A DNA stretch of 61,770 bases, taken from Ignavibacteriae bacterium HGW-Ignavibacteriae-4 (lineage in GTDB: Bacteria; Bacteroidota; Ignavibacteria; Kapaibacteriales; UBA2268). Positions 46,549-55,786 of the stretch are shown here, one piece after another (positions within the stretch are counted from its first letter, which is position 1; every line of letters starts with the position of its first letter). The stretch spans positions 1 through 61,770 of the forward strand of contig PGYR01000013.1 in the NCBI GenBank assembly GCA_002839765.1. Direction: 5' to 3'. The translations under genes were made by a program, and so were the position numbers. Under the pieces are notes generated by a model, which saw only the letters and a program-made list of their open reading frames with translations, ran no database searches and had not been told where the DNA came from.

Positions 46549-48573
46549 ATGTTCAAATCCGCAATAAGAGATATAATTCCAGATACTGATCTAGACAACT
46601 TAGGTAATAGCAAAGCAAAGGAAGAATTTGATTTACTATTAGCTGATTGTCAGAAATTTATTAAAAATGGTAATGAAGAACTGTTGAAGAAGGCATTTCT
46701 TATTACTCTTGATGCAAATAAAGACCGACTTAGACTATCAGGTACACCATACTATAGCCACGCCATCGCTGTGGCTCGTATAGTAGCAACTGAGATAAAG
46801 CTGGACGATGTATCTGTTATTGCCGCACTGCTTTGCGATGTCATCAAAGAAGAGAATGATTACGACTATAAACTTATAAAAGCAGAGTTTGGAACTACTA
46901 TTGCTGATATAGTAACGGGTATAGAGAAGATAAACCACATAGAAGAAGAACTAATCCAACCAGAAGTTGAACTAGAGAACTATAGAAAATTACTAATGTC
47001 TATGTTCAAAGACGTTAGGATCATTTTCATAAAATTAGCTGAAAGATTAGAAAACTTAAGAACAATCGCACCTCTTGGGCCAGAAAAACAACACAAAGAC
47101 GCAAAAGAAGCACTTGAAGTATTTGCTCCATTTGCTAATAGATTTGGGTTTAGAAACATAAAATGGGAATTAGAAGATTTAGCATTCAAAATTACTAATC
47201 GAGAAGAATTTGATAATATAAAATCGAAACTACTAGGTAAAAGAAAGGATAGAGAAAAGTATGTAGAGGATTTCAAAGCACCTTTACTTGATAAGATAAG
47301 TAACGATAAGTTTTTGGAAAAGAATGACGTTAAAGTGAAAATCTACGGAAGAGCTAAACATATTTATTCTATATTCAACAAAACAATTGCCAGAAATAAA
47401 CCAGTTGATGAACTATATGACTTGATTGCTATTCGAATAATTTTGGAATGTGATGATCCAAATATGTGCTTTTATGTTTATAGTTTGGCCGCTTCTATAT
47501 ATCCACCAGTACCAGAGACTTTCAAAGATTATATAAACGCTCCTAAGCAAAATGGTTATCAGTCTATACATTGTGCTGTCTTAGGTCCTCAAAGAAGACC
47601 TGTAGAAATACAACTTAGGACTAGAACTATGCATGAAGTTGCAGAAAGAGGGGTTGCTGCTCACTTTAATTATAAGAAAGGATTTATACCGGCACAATCA
47701 GTATTTGATAATCCAAATGCTATTGAATGGATGGATTCAGTACGTGAGATGATAGAAAGCAATGATACCGAATCTCCTGAAGAGTTATTTAACTTTCTTA
47801 AGAAAAATACATTTCTTCAAGAAATTCATGTATTTACGCCTAAGAATGAGCTTCATACTTTTCCTGTTAATTCTACTCCTTTAGATTTTGCTTTTCAGAT
47901 TCATAGTGAACTTGGTAGCCATTATATAGGTGCAAAAGTTAACGGCAAAATAGTACCAATTGACTATAAGTTGCAAAGTGGTGATCAAGTTGAAATATTA
48001 ACTTCTAATAAAAAATCAATTTCTGAAGATTGGCAAAGTATTATAACAACAAATAAAGCTAGGTCAGTACTGAATAAGCATTTAAAAGAAATTCAAACTA
48101 AAAATTACCGTAAAGGAAGAAAGCTTTGGAAATCTGAAATAGTTAACAGTCAAGTAGCAATTCGACAATCAGTTATAGATAAAGTTGTTAAAGAGTTAGA
48201 TCTCGTTTCAGAACGCGATATGTATATAGAACTTGGGAAAGGAAACTTAGAAATATCATACATTGAAGTACTATTAAAAGAGCTAGCTAGAAAAGGTTCT
48301 AAAGTTAATTTGCATAAACCACTGAAAAAACAATCTAGAACTTCTATCAAATCCTTGATTATCAGAGGACAAGACAGACCTGGCATTGTGAAAGAAATTA
48401 CAGAAAGTATTATTTCACTTGAAAATGTTAGTCTAAACGGTATTTCATTTGACACTATAGAGAATATATTCGAAGGTAAAGTTACTCTAAAGATTAACAA
48501 TGATATAGAGTTAAGTAGTATAATAGAGAAAGTAATGAATATTACAGATATCGAATCTGTTGAAATCTATTAA
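46549..48573 (+). CDS. relA: RelA/SpoT (RSH) family (p)ppGpp enzyme with degraded hydrolase site
   Basis: The 674-residue protein has the long-RSH order: HD-type hydrolase region (about 25-200), synthetase (about 225-375), TGS (about 422-487), helical linker, and C-terminal ACT (about 594-674). In the hydrolase part H71 is kept, but the HD pair is C96-D97, the following E-D pair is K100-E101, and the later A-D-R-L-H-N motif reads A-E-R-L-E-N. Metal binding is therefore doubtful. The synthetase keeps G-R-A-K-H-I-Y-S-I, D327 in F-K-D-Y-I-N, N-G-Y-Q-S-I-H and E353 in V-E-I-Q-L-R-T. The enzyme is probably a (p)ppGpp synthetase only. It stands alone upstream of nuoJK. Confidence 0.9.
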   Translation: MFKSAIRDIIPDTDLDNLGNSKAKEEFDLLLADCQKFIKNGNEELLKKAFLITLDANKDRLRLSGTPYYSHAIAVARIVATEIKLDDVSVIAALLCDVIKEENDYDYKLIKAEFGTTIADIVTGIEKINHIEEELIQPEVELENYRKLLMSMFKDVRIIFIKLAERLENLRTIAPLGPEKQHKDAKEALEVFAPFANRFGFRNIKWELEDLAFKITNREEFDNIKSKLLGKRKDREKYVEDFKAPLLDKISNDKFLEKNDVKVKIYGRAKHIYSIFNKTIARNKPVDELYDLIAIRIILECDDPNMCFYVYSLAASIYPPVPETFKDYINAPKQNGYQSIHCAVLGPQRRPVEIQLRTRTMHEVAERGVAAHFNYKKGFIPAQSVFDNPNAIEWMDSVREMIESNDTESPEELFNFLKKNTFLQEIHVFTPKNELHTFPVNSTPLDFAFQIHSELGSHYIGAKVNGKIVPIDYKLQSGDQVEILTSNKKSISEDWQSIITTNKARSVLNKHLKEIQTKNYRKGRKLWKSEIVNSQVAIRQSVIDKVVKELDLVSERDMYIELGKGNLEISYIEVLLKELARKGSKVNLHKPLKKQSRTSIKSLIIRGQDRPGIVKEITESIISLENVSLNGISFDTIENIFEGKVTLKINNDIELSSIIEKVMNITDIESVEIY

Positions 48574-48612
48574 TAATTCATACCTCTGTGGATAATCAAT
48601 ATTAGATTATTA

Positions 48613-48644
48613 CTTGAAAGAATAAAAAATTTAGTGTATTTTTG
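48613..48644 (+). promoter_or_regulatory. Bacteroidota-type promoter for nuoJK
   Basis: CTTG at 48613-48616 and TATTTTTG at 48637-48644 are separated by 20 bp, close to the TTTG-N19/20-TAnnTTTG consensus. The start codon of nuoJ is 37 bp downstream. Confidence 0.55.
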
Positions 48645-48681
48645 TTAAATTTGATTTTCTAAAACCAAAATTCTAAAACTT

Positions 48682-49224
48682 ATGGCATTGACAACAATAT
48701 TCTTTTTGATATTAAGTATAGTAGCTATTGGGACTGCGTTTGGTACAGTAGCATCGAAACACCCCGTAGTATCAGCTATGAATTTGGTATTGCATTTTGT
48801 TATGCTTGCCGGTTTGTATTTAACCCTAAACGCTCAATTTATAGCAGTATTACAGATATTAGTTTATGCTGGTGCTATTATGGTACTTGTAGTTTTCGTT
48901 ATCTTGCTACTCAATTTGGGTAAAGAAGATGAGCTAGAATCTAAGTATAGTGCTCGAAAAGGTGTGGCTATGGCATTCGGTGCAGCATTTGTTTTTCAAA
49001 TATTGATCTTATTCACAGGGGCTGGCAAATTCACTCATGAGATAACAGCTGAATCCGTTAATATCGGACAAGTAAAGAGCTTAGGATATAAGCTATTCAC
49101 AGAGTATTTATTCCCATTCGAATATATCGCGTTATTGCTTTTAGTAGCAGTAGTTGGAGCGTTGTTATTAGGTAAAAAGAAATTATTTTTAGAAAGAGAC
49201 TTACCAGAGAAGAGTTTAAAATGA
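48682..49224 (+). CDS. nuoJ: NADH-quinone oxidoreductase subunit J
   Basis: This membrane subunit of complex I has 180 residues and five helices. The family-typical third helix with its pi-bulge region reads [19 protein letters not shown] after H-P-V-V-S-A-M-N-L. It overlaps nuoK by 4 bp. No other nuo gene is in the window: upstream is the RSH gene, downstream is ftsQ. The pair is therefore split from the rest of the complex, or the genome carries several nuo clusters. Confidence 0.93.
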   Translation: MALTTIFFLILSIVAIGTAFGTVASKHPVVSAMNLVLHFVMLAGLYLTLNAQFIAVLQILVYAGAIMVLVVFVILLLNLGKEDELESKYSARKGVAMAFGAAFVFQILILFTGAGKFTHEITAESVNIGQVKSLGYKLFTEYLFPFEYIALLLLVAVVGALLLGKKKLFLERDLPEKSLK

Positions 49225-49532
49225 TTGAAGCAATTCCATTAGAATATTATTTGATACTATCGGGAACAATATTCGCGATAGGTTCCGTAGGTGTACTAAC
49301 TAGAAGAAACGCTATTATTATATTTATGTGCATAGAGTTAATGCTAAATGCTGTGAATATAAGTTTGGTAGCTTTTTCATCTTTTATGGGTGATTCTTCT
49401 GGACAAATATTCGTATTCTTCGTTATGGCGGTAGCCGCAGCGGAAGCAGCGATTGGTTTAGCGATTGTGCTGGCTTTATTCAGAAATAAACGTACTATAT
49501 ACGTAGATGAGATAAATCTACTGAAGTGGTAA
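49221..49532 (+). CDS. nuoK: NADH-quinone oxidoreductase subunit K
   Basis: The 103-residue, three-helix subunit has the conserved glutamate in the second helix ([13 protein letters not shown]) and a second one in the third helix ([12 protein letters not shown]), both needed for proton pumping. Length is standard. It overlaps nuoJ by 4 bp. A 19-bp palindrome follows 12 bp after its stop. Confidence 0.96.
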   Translation: MIEAIPLEYYLILSGTIFAIGSVGVLTRRNAIIIFMCIELMLNAVNISLVAFSSFMGDSSGQIFVFFVMAVAAAEAAIGLAIVLALFRNKRTIYVDEINLLKW

Positions 49533-49544
49533 TTTTATAGAAAC

Positions 49545-49563
49545 TTCTAGATATTATCTAGAA
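49545..49563. repeat. Perfect palindrome downstream of nuoK
   Basis: TTCTAGATA, one central T, then TATCTAGAA: 9-bp arms. It lacks an immediate T run, so it is a poor terminator; it could be an operator or an RNA 3'-end stem. Confidence 0.4.
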
Positions 49564-49649
49564 TAGAAATTGTTGAAAATATTTTTTATTTTGAAACCCT
49601 TATCTGTCAAGGCTTTTGAGAGTTAAGGAAATATTTAGTGAAAATTTAA

Positions 49650-49681
49650 TTTGCATTTTAATGTAATCTCACTTACATTTG
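49650..49681 (+). promoter_or_regulatory. Bacteroidota-type promoter for ftsQAZ
   Basis: TTTG at 49650-49653 and TACATTTG at 49674-49681 are exactly 20 bp apart, a full match to the TTTG/TAnnTTTG promoter. The ftsQ start is 89 bp downstream, leaving a long leader. It is the best promoter match I found in the window. Confidence 0.65.
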
Positions 49682-49770
49682 AATTGTTAAAATACGCAGC
49701 ATAAAGGGATGATACACACCAAAATGTACTCCACTTTATTTAAAACATAATAATATAAAGAGTTAGACCA

Positions 49771-50535
49771 TTGGAAGACGAGAAAGACACGAATGTCTCG
49801 GAAATCAAGGTTATTTCTAATTGGAAACGATTTATCGTTCCGATTTTTCTGCTAATTGCTATTGGCGGTACAGTTTATTTAGTAAACTTATCCGACAATT
49901 GGTTCATGGGAGAGAAAATAACTGAATACGAGGTAAACGGATTAAACTTGAATGATTCCGATAAGTTCTTTGAACTAGCAAAGAAAATATCTTTTGGAAA
50001 AACTAAAGATAGTGTAATACTAAAGAAGATTGAAGAAGAAGTAGAGAAAGATGCATACATAAAAAAATGTGTCGCTTCATTCGCAAGTCAATCAATGATT
50101 AGTTTAGATTTAGTAGAAAGGTATCCATTTGCTTTTTATAATATTGGGGGAAATTTAAATTATATAGACCAAGAAGGTACTATACTTCCCTACAAAGTAT
50201 TGAAAGATTATTCAGATTTGGTAATTGTATCGGGGTTTTTAACTACAGATACAACACTGATTAAAGCGGCAATTAATATCATAGATGAACTAAATAAGAA
50301 ACAGGAAGTTTTGGATTTTGTCAGTGAAATAAGATATATAGATGATGAGAAGGGTTTCGAATTAATCGGTCCATTCGAAAAGGCAAAAATATATTTGGGT
50401 TTGGATGATAATATAGAAAACAAGTTTGACAAGTTAAGAATACTAATGAGCGATAGATCTGCTCGAGTACTTTTGACATCAGTCAAGACTGTTGATTTGA
50501 GATGGCTTGACAGAATAGTAATAGAAGAAATATAA
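49771..50535 (+). CDS. ftsQ: Cell division protein FtsQ/DivIB
   Basis: The 254-residue bitopic membrane protein has a cytoplasmic tail, one helix (about 19-38), a POTRA-like region (about 45-115, with L-V-E-R-Y-P-F-A) and a beta domain ending in V-D-L-R-W-L-D-R-I-V-I, the conserved V-D-L-R-Y/W end. It links early and late divisome proteins. Sequence identity to model FtsQ is low, as usual; the position before ftsA and ftsZ settles it. The start is a TTG at 49771; no in-frame ATG precedes the helix. Confidence 0.9.
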   Translation: MEDEKDTNVSEIKVISNWKRFIVPIFLLIAIGGTVYLVNLSDNWFMGEKITEYEVNGLNLNDSDKFFELAKKISFGKTKDSVILKKIEEEVEKDAYIKKCVASFASQSMISLDLVERYPFAFYNIGGNLNYIDQEGTILPYKVLKDYSDLVIVSGFLTTDTTLIKAAINIIDELNKKQEVLDFVSEIRYIDDEKGFELIGPFEKAKIYLGLDDNIENKFDKLRILMSDRSARVLLTSVKTVDLRWLDRIVIEEI

Positions 50536-50554
50536 AAAAATCTAAGGTATTAAT

Positions 50555-51949
50555 ATGTCCTCTACATTAAATAATGGTTTACCTATTTCGGTAGGTTTAG
50601 ATATCGGAACTTCTAAAGTTTGTGCATTAGTTACTTCACCCGATCCAAGTAACAACACACTAAAGATATTAGGTATAGGTATAGCCGAAAGCGAAGGCCT
50701 TAATAGGGGTGTAGTTGTTAATATCGAAAAGACAATACGTAGCATTAAAAAAGTCATAGAGCAAGCTGAAGAACAATCAGGCATTAAAATAAAAGAAGTA
50801 ACTGTTGGTATAGCTGGTGACCACATAGAGGCAATTAGAACTCGTGGTATAATTGGTATATCTAACAGTGAACAAGAAATAACTCAAAGTGATGTAGATA
50901 GATTATTAAAAGATGCTAGTAAAATAGCAATCCCATCAGAAAGAAAAATATTACACGTAATACCTCAGGATTTCATCATAGATGGTCAAGATGGAATCAC
51001 AGATCCAATCGGGATGTCTGGAATTAGAATGGAAGCTAATGTAAATATAATAACTGGTTTAAAAACGGCTATTAATAATATTTACAGATGTGTAGAAAGA
51101 TTAGATATTAAAGTAAAAGACGTAATCCTAGAGCCAATAGCTAGTAGTAAATCAGTATTATTAGATGCAGAAAAGGAAATGGGTGTTGCCATAATTGATA
51201 TTGGTGGTGGTACTACTGATGTTGCTATTTTTGAAGAAGGAATATACAGATTCACTTCTGTATTCGCTTTGGCTGGTAAACATGTAACAAATGATATTAG
51301 AAAAGTATTAGGTATTGTTACAAATCAAGCTGAAAAAATCAAAAGAGATTATGGCCATTGCCACGGCGAATCAATAATGAAAGATGAAATGTTTATGGTA
51401 CCTGGTATAGGTGGTCGTAAACCTATGGAAATACAAAAATCACAGTTATGTGAGATAATCCAACCAAGAATGCAAGAACTATTCGAATTTGCATTAGCCG
51501 AAATCAATCGTTCTGGTTATGCGCATAGTTTAGGAGCTGGAATAGTTATTACTGGTGGTACGGCATTGCTAACGGGTACGGAAGAGCTAGCAAAAGAAGT
51601 ATTTGGTATGCCAATAAAGATTGGTATTCCTACGAATCTATCTTACAGTGGTTTGGCTCCAGAAGTAAGCAGCCCAGTTTATTCGACTGCAGTTGGATTA
51701 GCTTTGAACGGAATAGGTGATATTAATTCATTCGAAATAGAAGATTTGACAATCGAAGTAGAAAATACTGAAGAAATAATTGATAAAACACCAATAGTAG
51801 AAAAAGTAGAGAAAGTAAAAGAAAATTCTGTTAAAAATATCTTTGCAAGAAAAGTTGCTAAAAAGGAAATACAAGAAAAAGCAGAGAAAAAAGGAAAAGC
51901 TGTAACCAACACAGTTAGCAGATTGAAGAAATTTATAGAAGAATTATAA
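50555..51949 (+). CDS. ftsA: Cell division protein FtsA
   Basis: The 464-residue actin-like protein tethers FtsZ to the membrane. It has the phosphate 1 motif V-G-L-D-I-G-T-S-K-V, the phosphate 2 motif I-I-D-I-G-G-G-T-T-D, the adenosine motif V-I-T-G-G-T-A and a C-terminal amphipathic helix (R-L-K-K-F-I-E-E-L) after a charged linker. The linker (about 400-450), rich in Lys and Glu, is longer than in E. coli. It follows ftsQ by 19 bp. Confidence 0.97.
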   Translation: MSSTLNNGLPISVGLDIGTSKVCALVTSPDPSNNTLKILGIGIAESEGLNRGVVVNIEKTIRSIKKVIEQAEEQSGIKIKEVTVGIAGDHIEAIRTRGIIGISNSEQEITQSDVDRLLKDASKIAIPSERKILHVIPQDFIIDGQDGITDPIGMSGIRMEANVNIITGLKTAINNIYRCVERLDIKVKDVILEPIASSKSVLLDAEKEMGVAIIDIGGGTTDVAIFEEGIYRFTSVFALAGKHVTNDIRKVLGIVTNQAEKIKRDYGHCHGESIMKDEMFMVPGIGGRKPMEIQKSQLCEIIQPRMQELFEFALAEINRSGYAHSLGAGIVITGGTALLTGTEELAKEVFGMPIKIGIPTNLSYSGLAPEVSSPVYSTAVGLALNGIGDINSFEIEDLTIEVENTEEIIDKTPIVEKVEKVKENSVKNIFARKVAKKEIQEKAEKKGKAVTNTVSRLKKFIEEL

Positions 51950-51985
51950 AAATAAATTAAATTTTAAATTTTTGGGGGCATCCAG

Positions 51986-53284
51986 ATGATATCATTAGAT
52001 ACACATTCACAAGAAAAGAGCGCTAGAATCAAAGTCATTGGCGTCGGTGGTGGCGGTGGAAATGCAATTAACAACATGATTGAAAAAGGACTTCAAGGTG
52101 TTGATTTTATAGTTGCAAACACTGACAACCAGGCACTAGACTACAATAGAGCTGATATGAGAATACAGCTTGGTAAACAAAAGACTAAGGGATTAGGCGC
52201 TGGTGCAGACCCATCAGTAGGCAAGATTTCAGTAGAAGAGAGTGTAGAAGATATCAAAAAGATGCTAGACAAAGCAGATATGGTATTCATAACTGCTGGT
52301 ATGGGAGGAGGAACTGGTACAGGTGGCGCTCCTGAGATAGCTAAAATAGCTCGTTCTATGGATGCACTTACTGTTGCAATAGTTACAACTCCATTCCATT
52401 GGGAAGGCAAGAGAAGAATGGAAGTTGCTGAAAAATGGATAGCTGAATTAAGACAGAATGTAGATGCCCTAATAGTAATTCCAAATCAGAAATTATTGGA
52501 AATTATAGATAAGAAAACAAGTTTCAAAGAAGCTTTTCTAACTGTTGATGAAGTCTTATACAACGCAACTAGAGGCATATCTGATATTATCTCTCAACAT
52601 GGTGTTGTAAACGTCGATTTTGCTGATGTTAGAACTGTTATGAAAGATATGGGTGACGCTTTAATGGGAATCGGTGTAGCGACTGGTGATAATAGAGCCA
52701 TAGAAGCAACTGAAAAAGCAATCAAATCTCCATTATTAGACGGTATATCTATAGAGGGCTCGAAGGGAGTACTTGTAAATATAACTGGTGGTAGTGATTT
52801 AACCATGTTCGAAGTATCAGAAGCGGTACAAATAGTAGAATCAGCCGCTGGTGCTAATGCTAACATTATTCATGGTGTTGTTTACAACGATGAAATGGAA
52901 GGAGAAATAATGGTAACTGTTGTAGCAACTGGATTCAACAAAGACAAAGAAAACAATATCAAAGAAGAAGAAAACCAAACTGAAAGAAGAATGAACCAAG
53001 AAAGCAAAACAAGCTTTCTAAGTGCAAAGACAATGGATAGTGGCCCAAAGGGGGTAACTCAGCTTAAAAACTATGATGAGCCAACATTCCTTAGAAATAA
53101 AGGTGAAGCTAAAGAAGTAGTTAATAGTAAGCTGGGAAATGCATTCGAGTCAAAAAGAATGGAATTGCACAATGGAAATAAAGAAACAAGAACTGTAGAA
53201 GACAAGGTAATTGAAAAGATAAAAGAAGACAATTACTCTATGTACGAAAGACCAGCATTCATCAGAAAAATGATGCAGGAATAA
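51986..53284 (+). CDS. ftsZ: Cell division protein FtsZ
   Basis: The 432-residue tubulin homologue has G-V-G-G-G-G-G-N-A-I-N, the tubulin signature G-G-G-T-G-T-G-G-A-P, the T7 loop D-F-A-D-V-R-T, a variable charged linker (about 320-415) and a C-terminal peptide Y-E-R-P-A-F-I-R-K, the form that binds FtsA. An unusual run of five G lies 13 bp before the ATG and probably serves as the ribosome-binding site. The gene is closed by a terminator. Confidence 0.98.
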   Translation: MISLDTHSQEKSARIKVIGVGGGGGNAINNMIEKGLQGVDFIVANTDNQALDYNRADMRIQLGKQKTKGLGAGADPSVGKISVEESVEDIKKMLDKADMVFITAGMGGGTGTGGAPEIAKIARSMDALTVAIVTTPFHWEGKRRMEVAEKWIAELRQNVDALIVIPNQKLLEIIDKKTSFKEAFLTVDEVLYNATRGISDIISQHGVVNVDFADVRTVMKDMGDALMGIGVATGDNRAIEATEKAIKSPLLDGISIEGSKGVLVNITGGSDLTMFEVSEAVQIVESAAGANANIIHGVVYNDEMEGEIMVTVVATGFNKDKENNIKEEENQTERRMNQESKTSFLSAKTMDSGPKGVTQLKNYDEPTFLRNKGEAKEVVNSKLGNAFESKRMELHNGNKETRTVEDKVIEKIKEDNYSMYERPAFIRKMMQE

Positions 53285-53331
53285 AAAATATTCTCACCTC
53301 GTAAAGCACTCGCTTGAATTATGACACACAG

Positions 53332-53358
53332 AACCTAGCTGCCAAGCTAGGTTTTTTT
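53332..53358 (+). terminator. Rho-independent terminator after ftsZ
   Basis: Arms 53332-53340 and 53345-53353 form a perfect 9-bp stem with loop GCCA, followed by a T run to 53358. It is 47 bp after the ftsZ stop and lies next to the stop of the convergent GT-C gene. Confidence 0.88.
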
Positions 53359-54805
53359 ATTGATATTCCAATTTATAGAACTTTTTCCAATTCGCAAGTT
53401 TACCCAAATCTACATCATTTTCTTTGAGAAGTATGAATGATACATTCTCAAAACGGACAGTATCGTTAAGATTAGTTTCTTGGTTATAGATATCAAATAG
53501 CTCTGAATTGCGAAGATAATTTCTATAATTGACAGCATCATTCGCAATCCAATAATCAGGTCTATACTCATTAATAAATTCAATCATTTTAGAAGTCTTG
53601 AGATAAGGAGCTACTTTACCATCAATTATACCATCTAAGCTAAGTACTTGTATATCGTTACGCATATAGTACTTATTTTGTACTTCATATGAAAGTATAA
53701 GACTATTCTGAGGTATTTCTACGTTTAGCGATTCTATTAATTCCTTTTCTGCTATTTGCTCGAAGCTAAAAGTATTATAGTATTTATAAACTTTAGCACC
53801 AATCAAAGCAACTATAAATATAAGTATAGCTATCAAAATGAGTTTCAGTTTGGGACTAATAGATGTCAAGTCATTATAAATTGTTGCTATTGAAAATGAC
53901 AGTAATATAAAAATAGGGACTAAGTATCTATGTGGGTTTTCATCGATTGGCTTAATAAAAGAAAACACTAATAAATAAATAATTGTACTAATAATAGAAA
54001 TAACAGTAATTGTATTGAATTTTCTTTTACCCATTAACAAAAGAATTAAAAATGCTGAAGGAAAAGCCACAACTGCAAAAATAGAAGATAAGGAGTACTT
54101 CAAACCAAATATAGTGTTTGTTCCTTCGGAAAGTGCAAAGCTTCTGCAATAAGAAGATGATGAATATGTACCCGTTAGTGAATAAGAAATTAAAATATAT
54201 ATTCCAAATGGTAAAATAGCAAAAACAAGTTTCAGCAAATCAGACTTAAAGTCTAATCCTCTTATATAAACTAAATAGATATAAGTGACTAGTACAAGGA
54301 CAATTGAGTCTGGTCTAATCAAAGGTAATAACATAAATGATAGAAAAATATGTTTCTTATTCCCTTCAATTACACCTAATACAAGAAGCGGAACAGCAAA
54401 GAGTAATAAACTAATTTCATAACTCATCAACCCAAATATCAAGGTGTAGTAAGATATTATAGAATAAAGCAATAGTACGAGTATAGTGGACTTATTTATC
54501 TTTTTGAGGCAATAAATTAAATATAGGTGAGATACTAAAGTAATGATAAAAGAAAAAACCTTAGCATAAACTATGTTTTTACTTATAAAAAAAGGTATTG
54601 AAAGTAATATAGCCCAAAGTGGAGAGGTAGCCCCAGATGAAAATTCGCCTGAATTATATGTTAGAAATTCCCCTTTTGATATATTTTTTGAAAAAATATA
54701 GTAGATACTTGGGTCTCCCAAATAGCTATTCAATAATAATACTCCTGTAAGTAAAACTAAAGCAAATACTAGGTAATACTCAATACTAATTCTATTAATT
54801 TTCAT
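53357..54805 (-). CDS. GT-C type polytopic membrane protein
   Basis: The 482-residue protein has ten to twelve membrane helices and a first loop with G-D-P-S-I-Y-Y-I-F-S-K-N-I-S-K-G, then E-F-S-S-G-A-T-S-P-L-W-A, a pattern common in uncharacterised GT-C enzymes of envelope glycan synthesis. The C-terminal 120 residues are soluble. It is the last gene of the minus-strand run from the T9SS proteins and follows the DUF2851 gene by 12 bp. Substrate unknown. Confidence 0.65.
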   Translation of the reverse strand: MKINRISIEYYLVFALVLLTGVLLLNSYLGDPSIYYIFSKNISKGEFLTYNSGEFSSGATSPLWAILLSIPFFISKNIVYAKVFSFIITLVSHLYLIYCLKKINKSTILVLLLYSIISYYTLIFGLMSYEISLLLFAVPLLVLGVIEGNKKHIFLSFMLLPLIRPDSIVLVLVTYIYLVYIRGLDFKSDLLKLVFAILPFGIYILISYSLTGTYSSSSYCRSFALSEGTNTIFGLKYSLSSIFAVVAFPSAFLILLLMGKRKFNTITVISIISTIIYLLVFSFIKPIDENPHRYLVPIFILLSFSIATIYNDLTSISPKLKLILIAILIFIVALIGAKVYKYYNTFSFEQIAEKELIESLNVEIPQNSLILSYEVQNKYYMRNDIQVLSLDGIIDGKVAPYLKTSKMIEFINEYRPDYWIANDAVNYRNYLRNSELFDIYNQETNLNDTVRFENVSFILLKENDVDLGKLANWKKFYKLEYQ

Positions 54806-54817
54806 TCCCCTCTTTCC

Positions 54818-55786
54818 TTATTCAATTTTTCCATAACTATAAAAGTCCAGTATTTGGTTGATGCCGTAGTCTTGGATTTCTTCGGCAGTTATATTTTTCT
54901 TGTTTCCGTGATCTCGTAAGTACTCGAGCATACCTTGCTGTTGCCATACATAGTCCTGCGAAAGGTCAGCAAACCTTCTCGAAAGTAAGCCATAAGTATT
55001 AATAGACTTGGTTGCCCAATACCATTCCAATAGCTTTACCCTATTCTTAGTATCGGAGAGACAAAGTGATAATGGTAATATGCAATTTATTAGTATTTCT
55101 ACTCTTAGCCCTTTACCTTCATTATGTATTTTCTGATTGACTATTTCTACGAGTTTCTTGAATATATCAATATTCACACCATCTATTAAGCTCTCTATAA
55201 AAGCATAAGCCTTTGAATTATCAAACTCATTAAGGAATTCGATTATACCTTCATCATTATAGACCGGTCGTCTTTTCATACTCATATACCCTATTAGGAA
55301 TTCTTTTAGAGTAAGCAATATCCCTTTCTTCTGGCCATTTAGGTTAATATTCTTTTGTGCTATCGTTGATTTTCTAAGTAGGCGAAGTAGAGCAAAGTGC
55401 TGTATTTCTTCGTAAGATGAAATACTTTCCGTTTGTACTTCTGTTGAGACCTTTGTTATCTCATCTTTATTTAATACTAATATATCTGGATGATCTAATT
55501 CTGAGTTATCATTGAATACCAAATGAAGTATAACATTCTCGTAATTCTTGTCTTGCGAGTGGTTATGATTATTCCAATCTGCAGCATTTACGTGAAATTC
55601 AGCATCTCCAACTATCACTTTCCCATTAACCATAAGTGCAAAATCAAGAAAATCGGGACCTTCGTTTACATTGATTATTCCGGGAGAAATAATCTGTATA
55701 ACCTTGCTCGACTTAGTTGTGAAGCTAGTTAGTGGAATGCTCGTTAAATAATTTCGAACAAGTTTTTGATATTCTATTTCTCTCAA
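54818..55786 (-). CDS. DUF2851 family protein
   Basis: The 322-residue protein has the DUF2851 features I recall: G-P-D-F-L-D-F-A, V-G-D-A-E-F-H-V-N-A-A-D-W-N-N-H-N-H, D-K-N-Y-E-N-V-I-L-H-L-V, and a W-Y-W-A-T-like helix near the C-terminus. The conserved acidic and His residues recall nuclease-like folds, but no activity is established to my knowledge. It overlaps pyrF by 4 bp. The family is frequent in Bacteroidota and relatives. Confidence 0.85.
   Translation of the reverse strand: MREIEYQKLVRNYLTSIPLTSFTTKSSKVIQIISPGIINVNEGPDFLDFALMVNGKVIVGDAEFHVNAADWNNHNHSQDKNYENVILHLVFNDNSELDHPDILVLNKDEITKVSTEVQTESISSYEEIQHFALLRLLRKSTIAQKNINLNGQKKGILLTLKEFLIGYMSMKRRPVYNDEGIIEFLNEFDNSKAYAFIESLIDGVNIDIFKKLVEIVNQKIHNEGKGLRVEILINCILPLSLCLSDTKNRVKLLEWYWATKSINTYGLLSRRFADLSQDYVWQQQGMLEYLRDHGNKKNITAEEIQDYGINQILDFYSYGKIE

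Noticed and set aside
51969-51985. Run of five G before ftsZ as a possible structured regulatory element
   Set aside because: Its distance from the ATG fits a plain ribosome-binding site, and no pairing partner or further G run is nearby.
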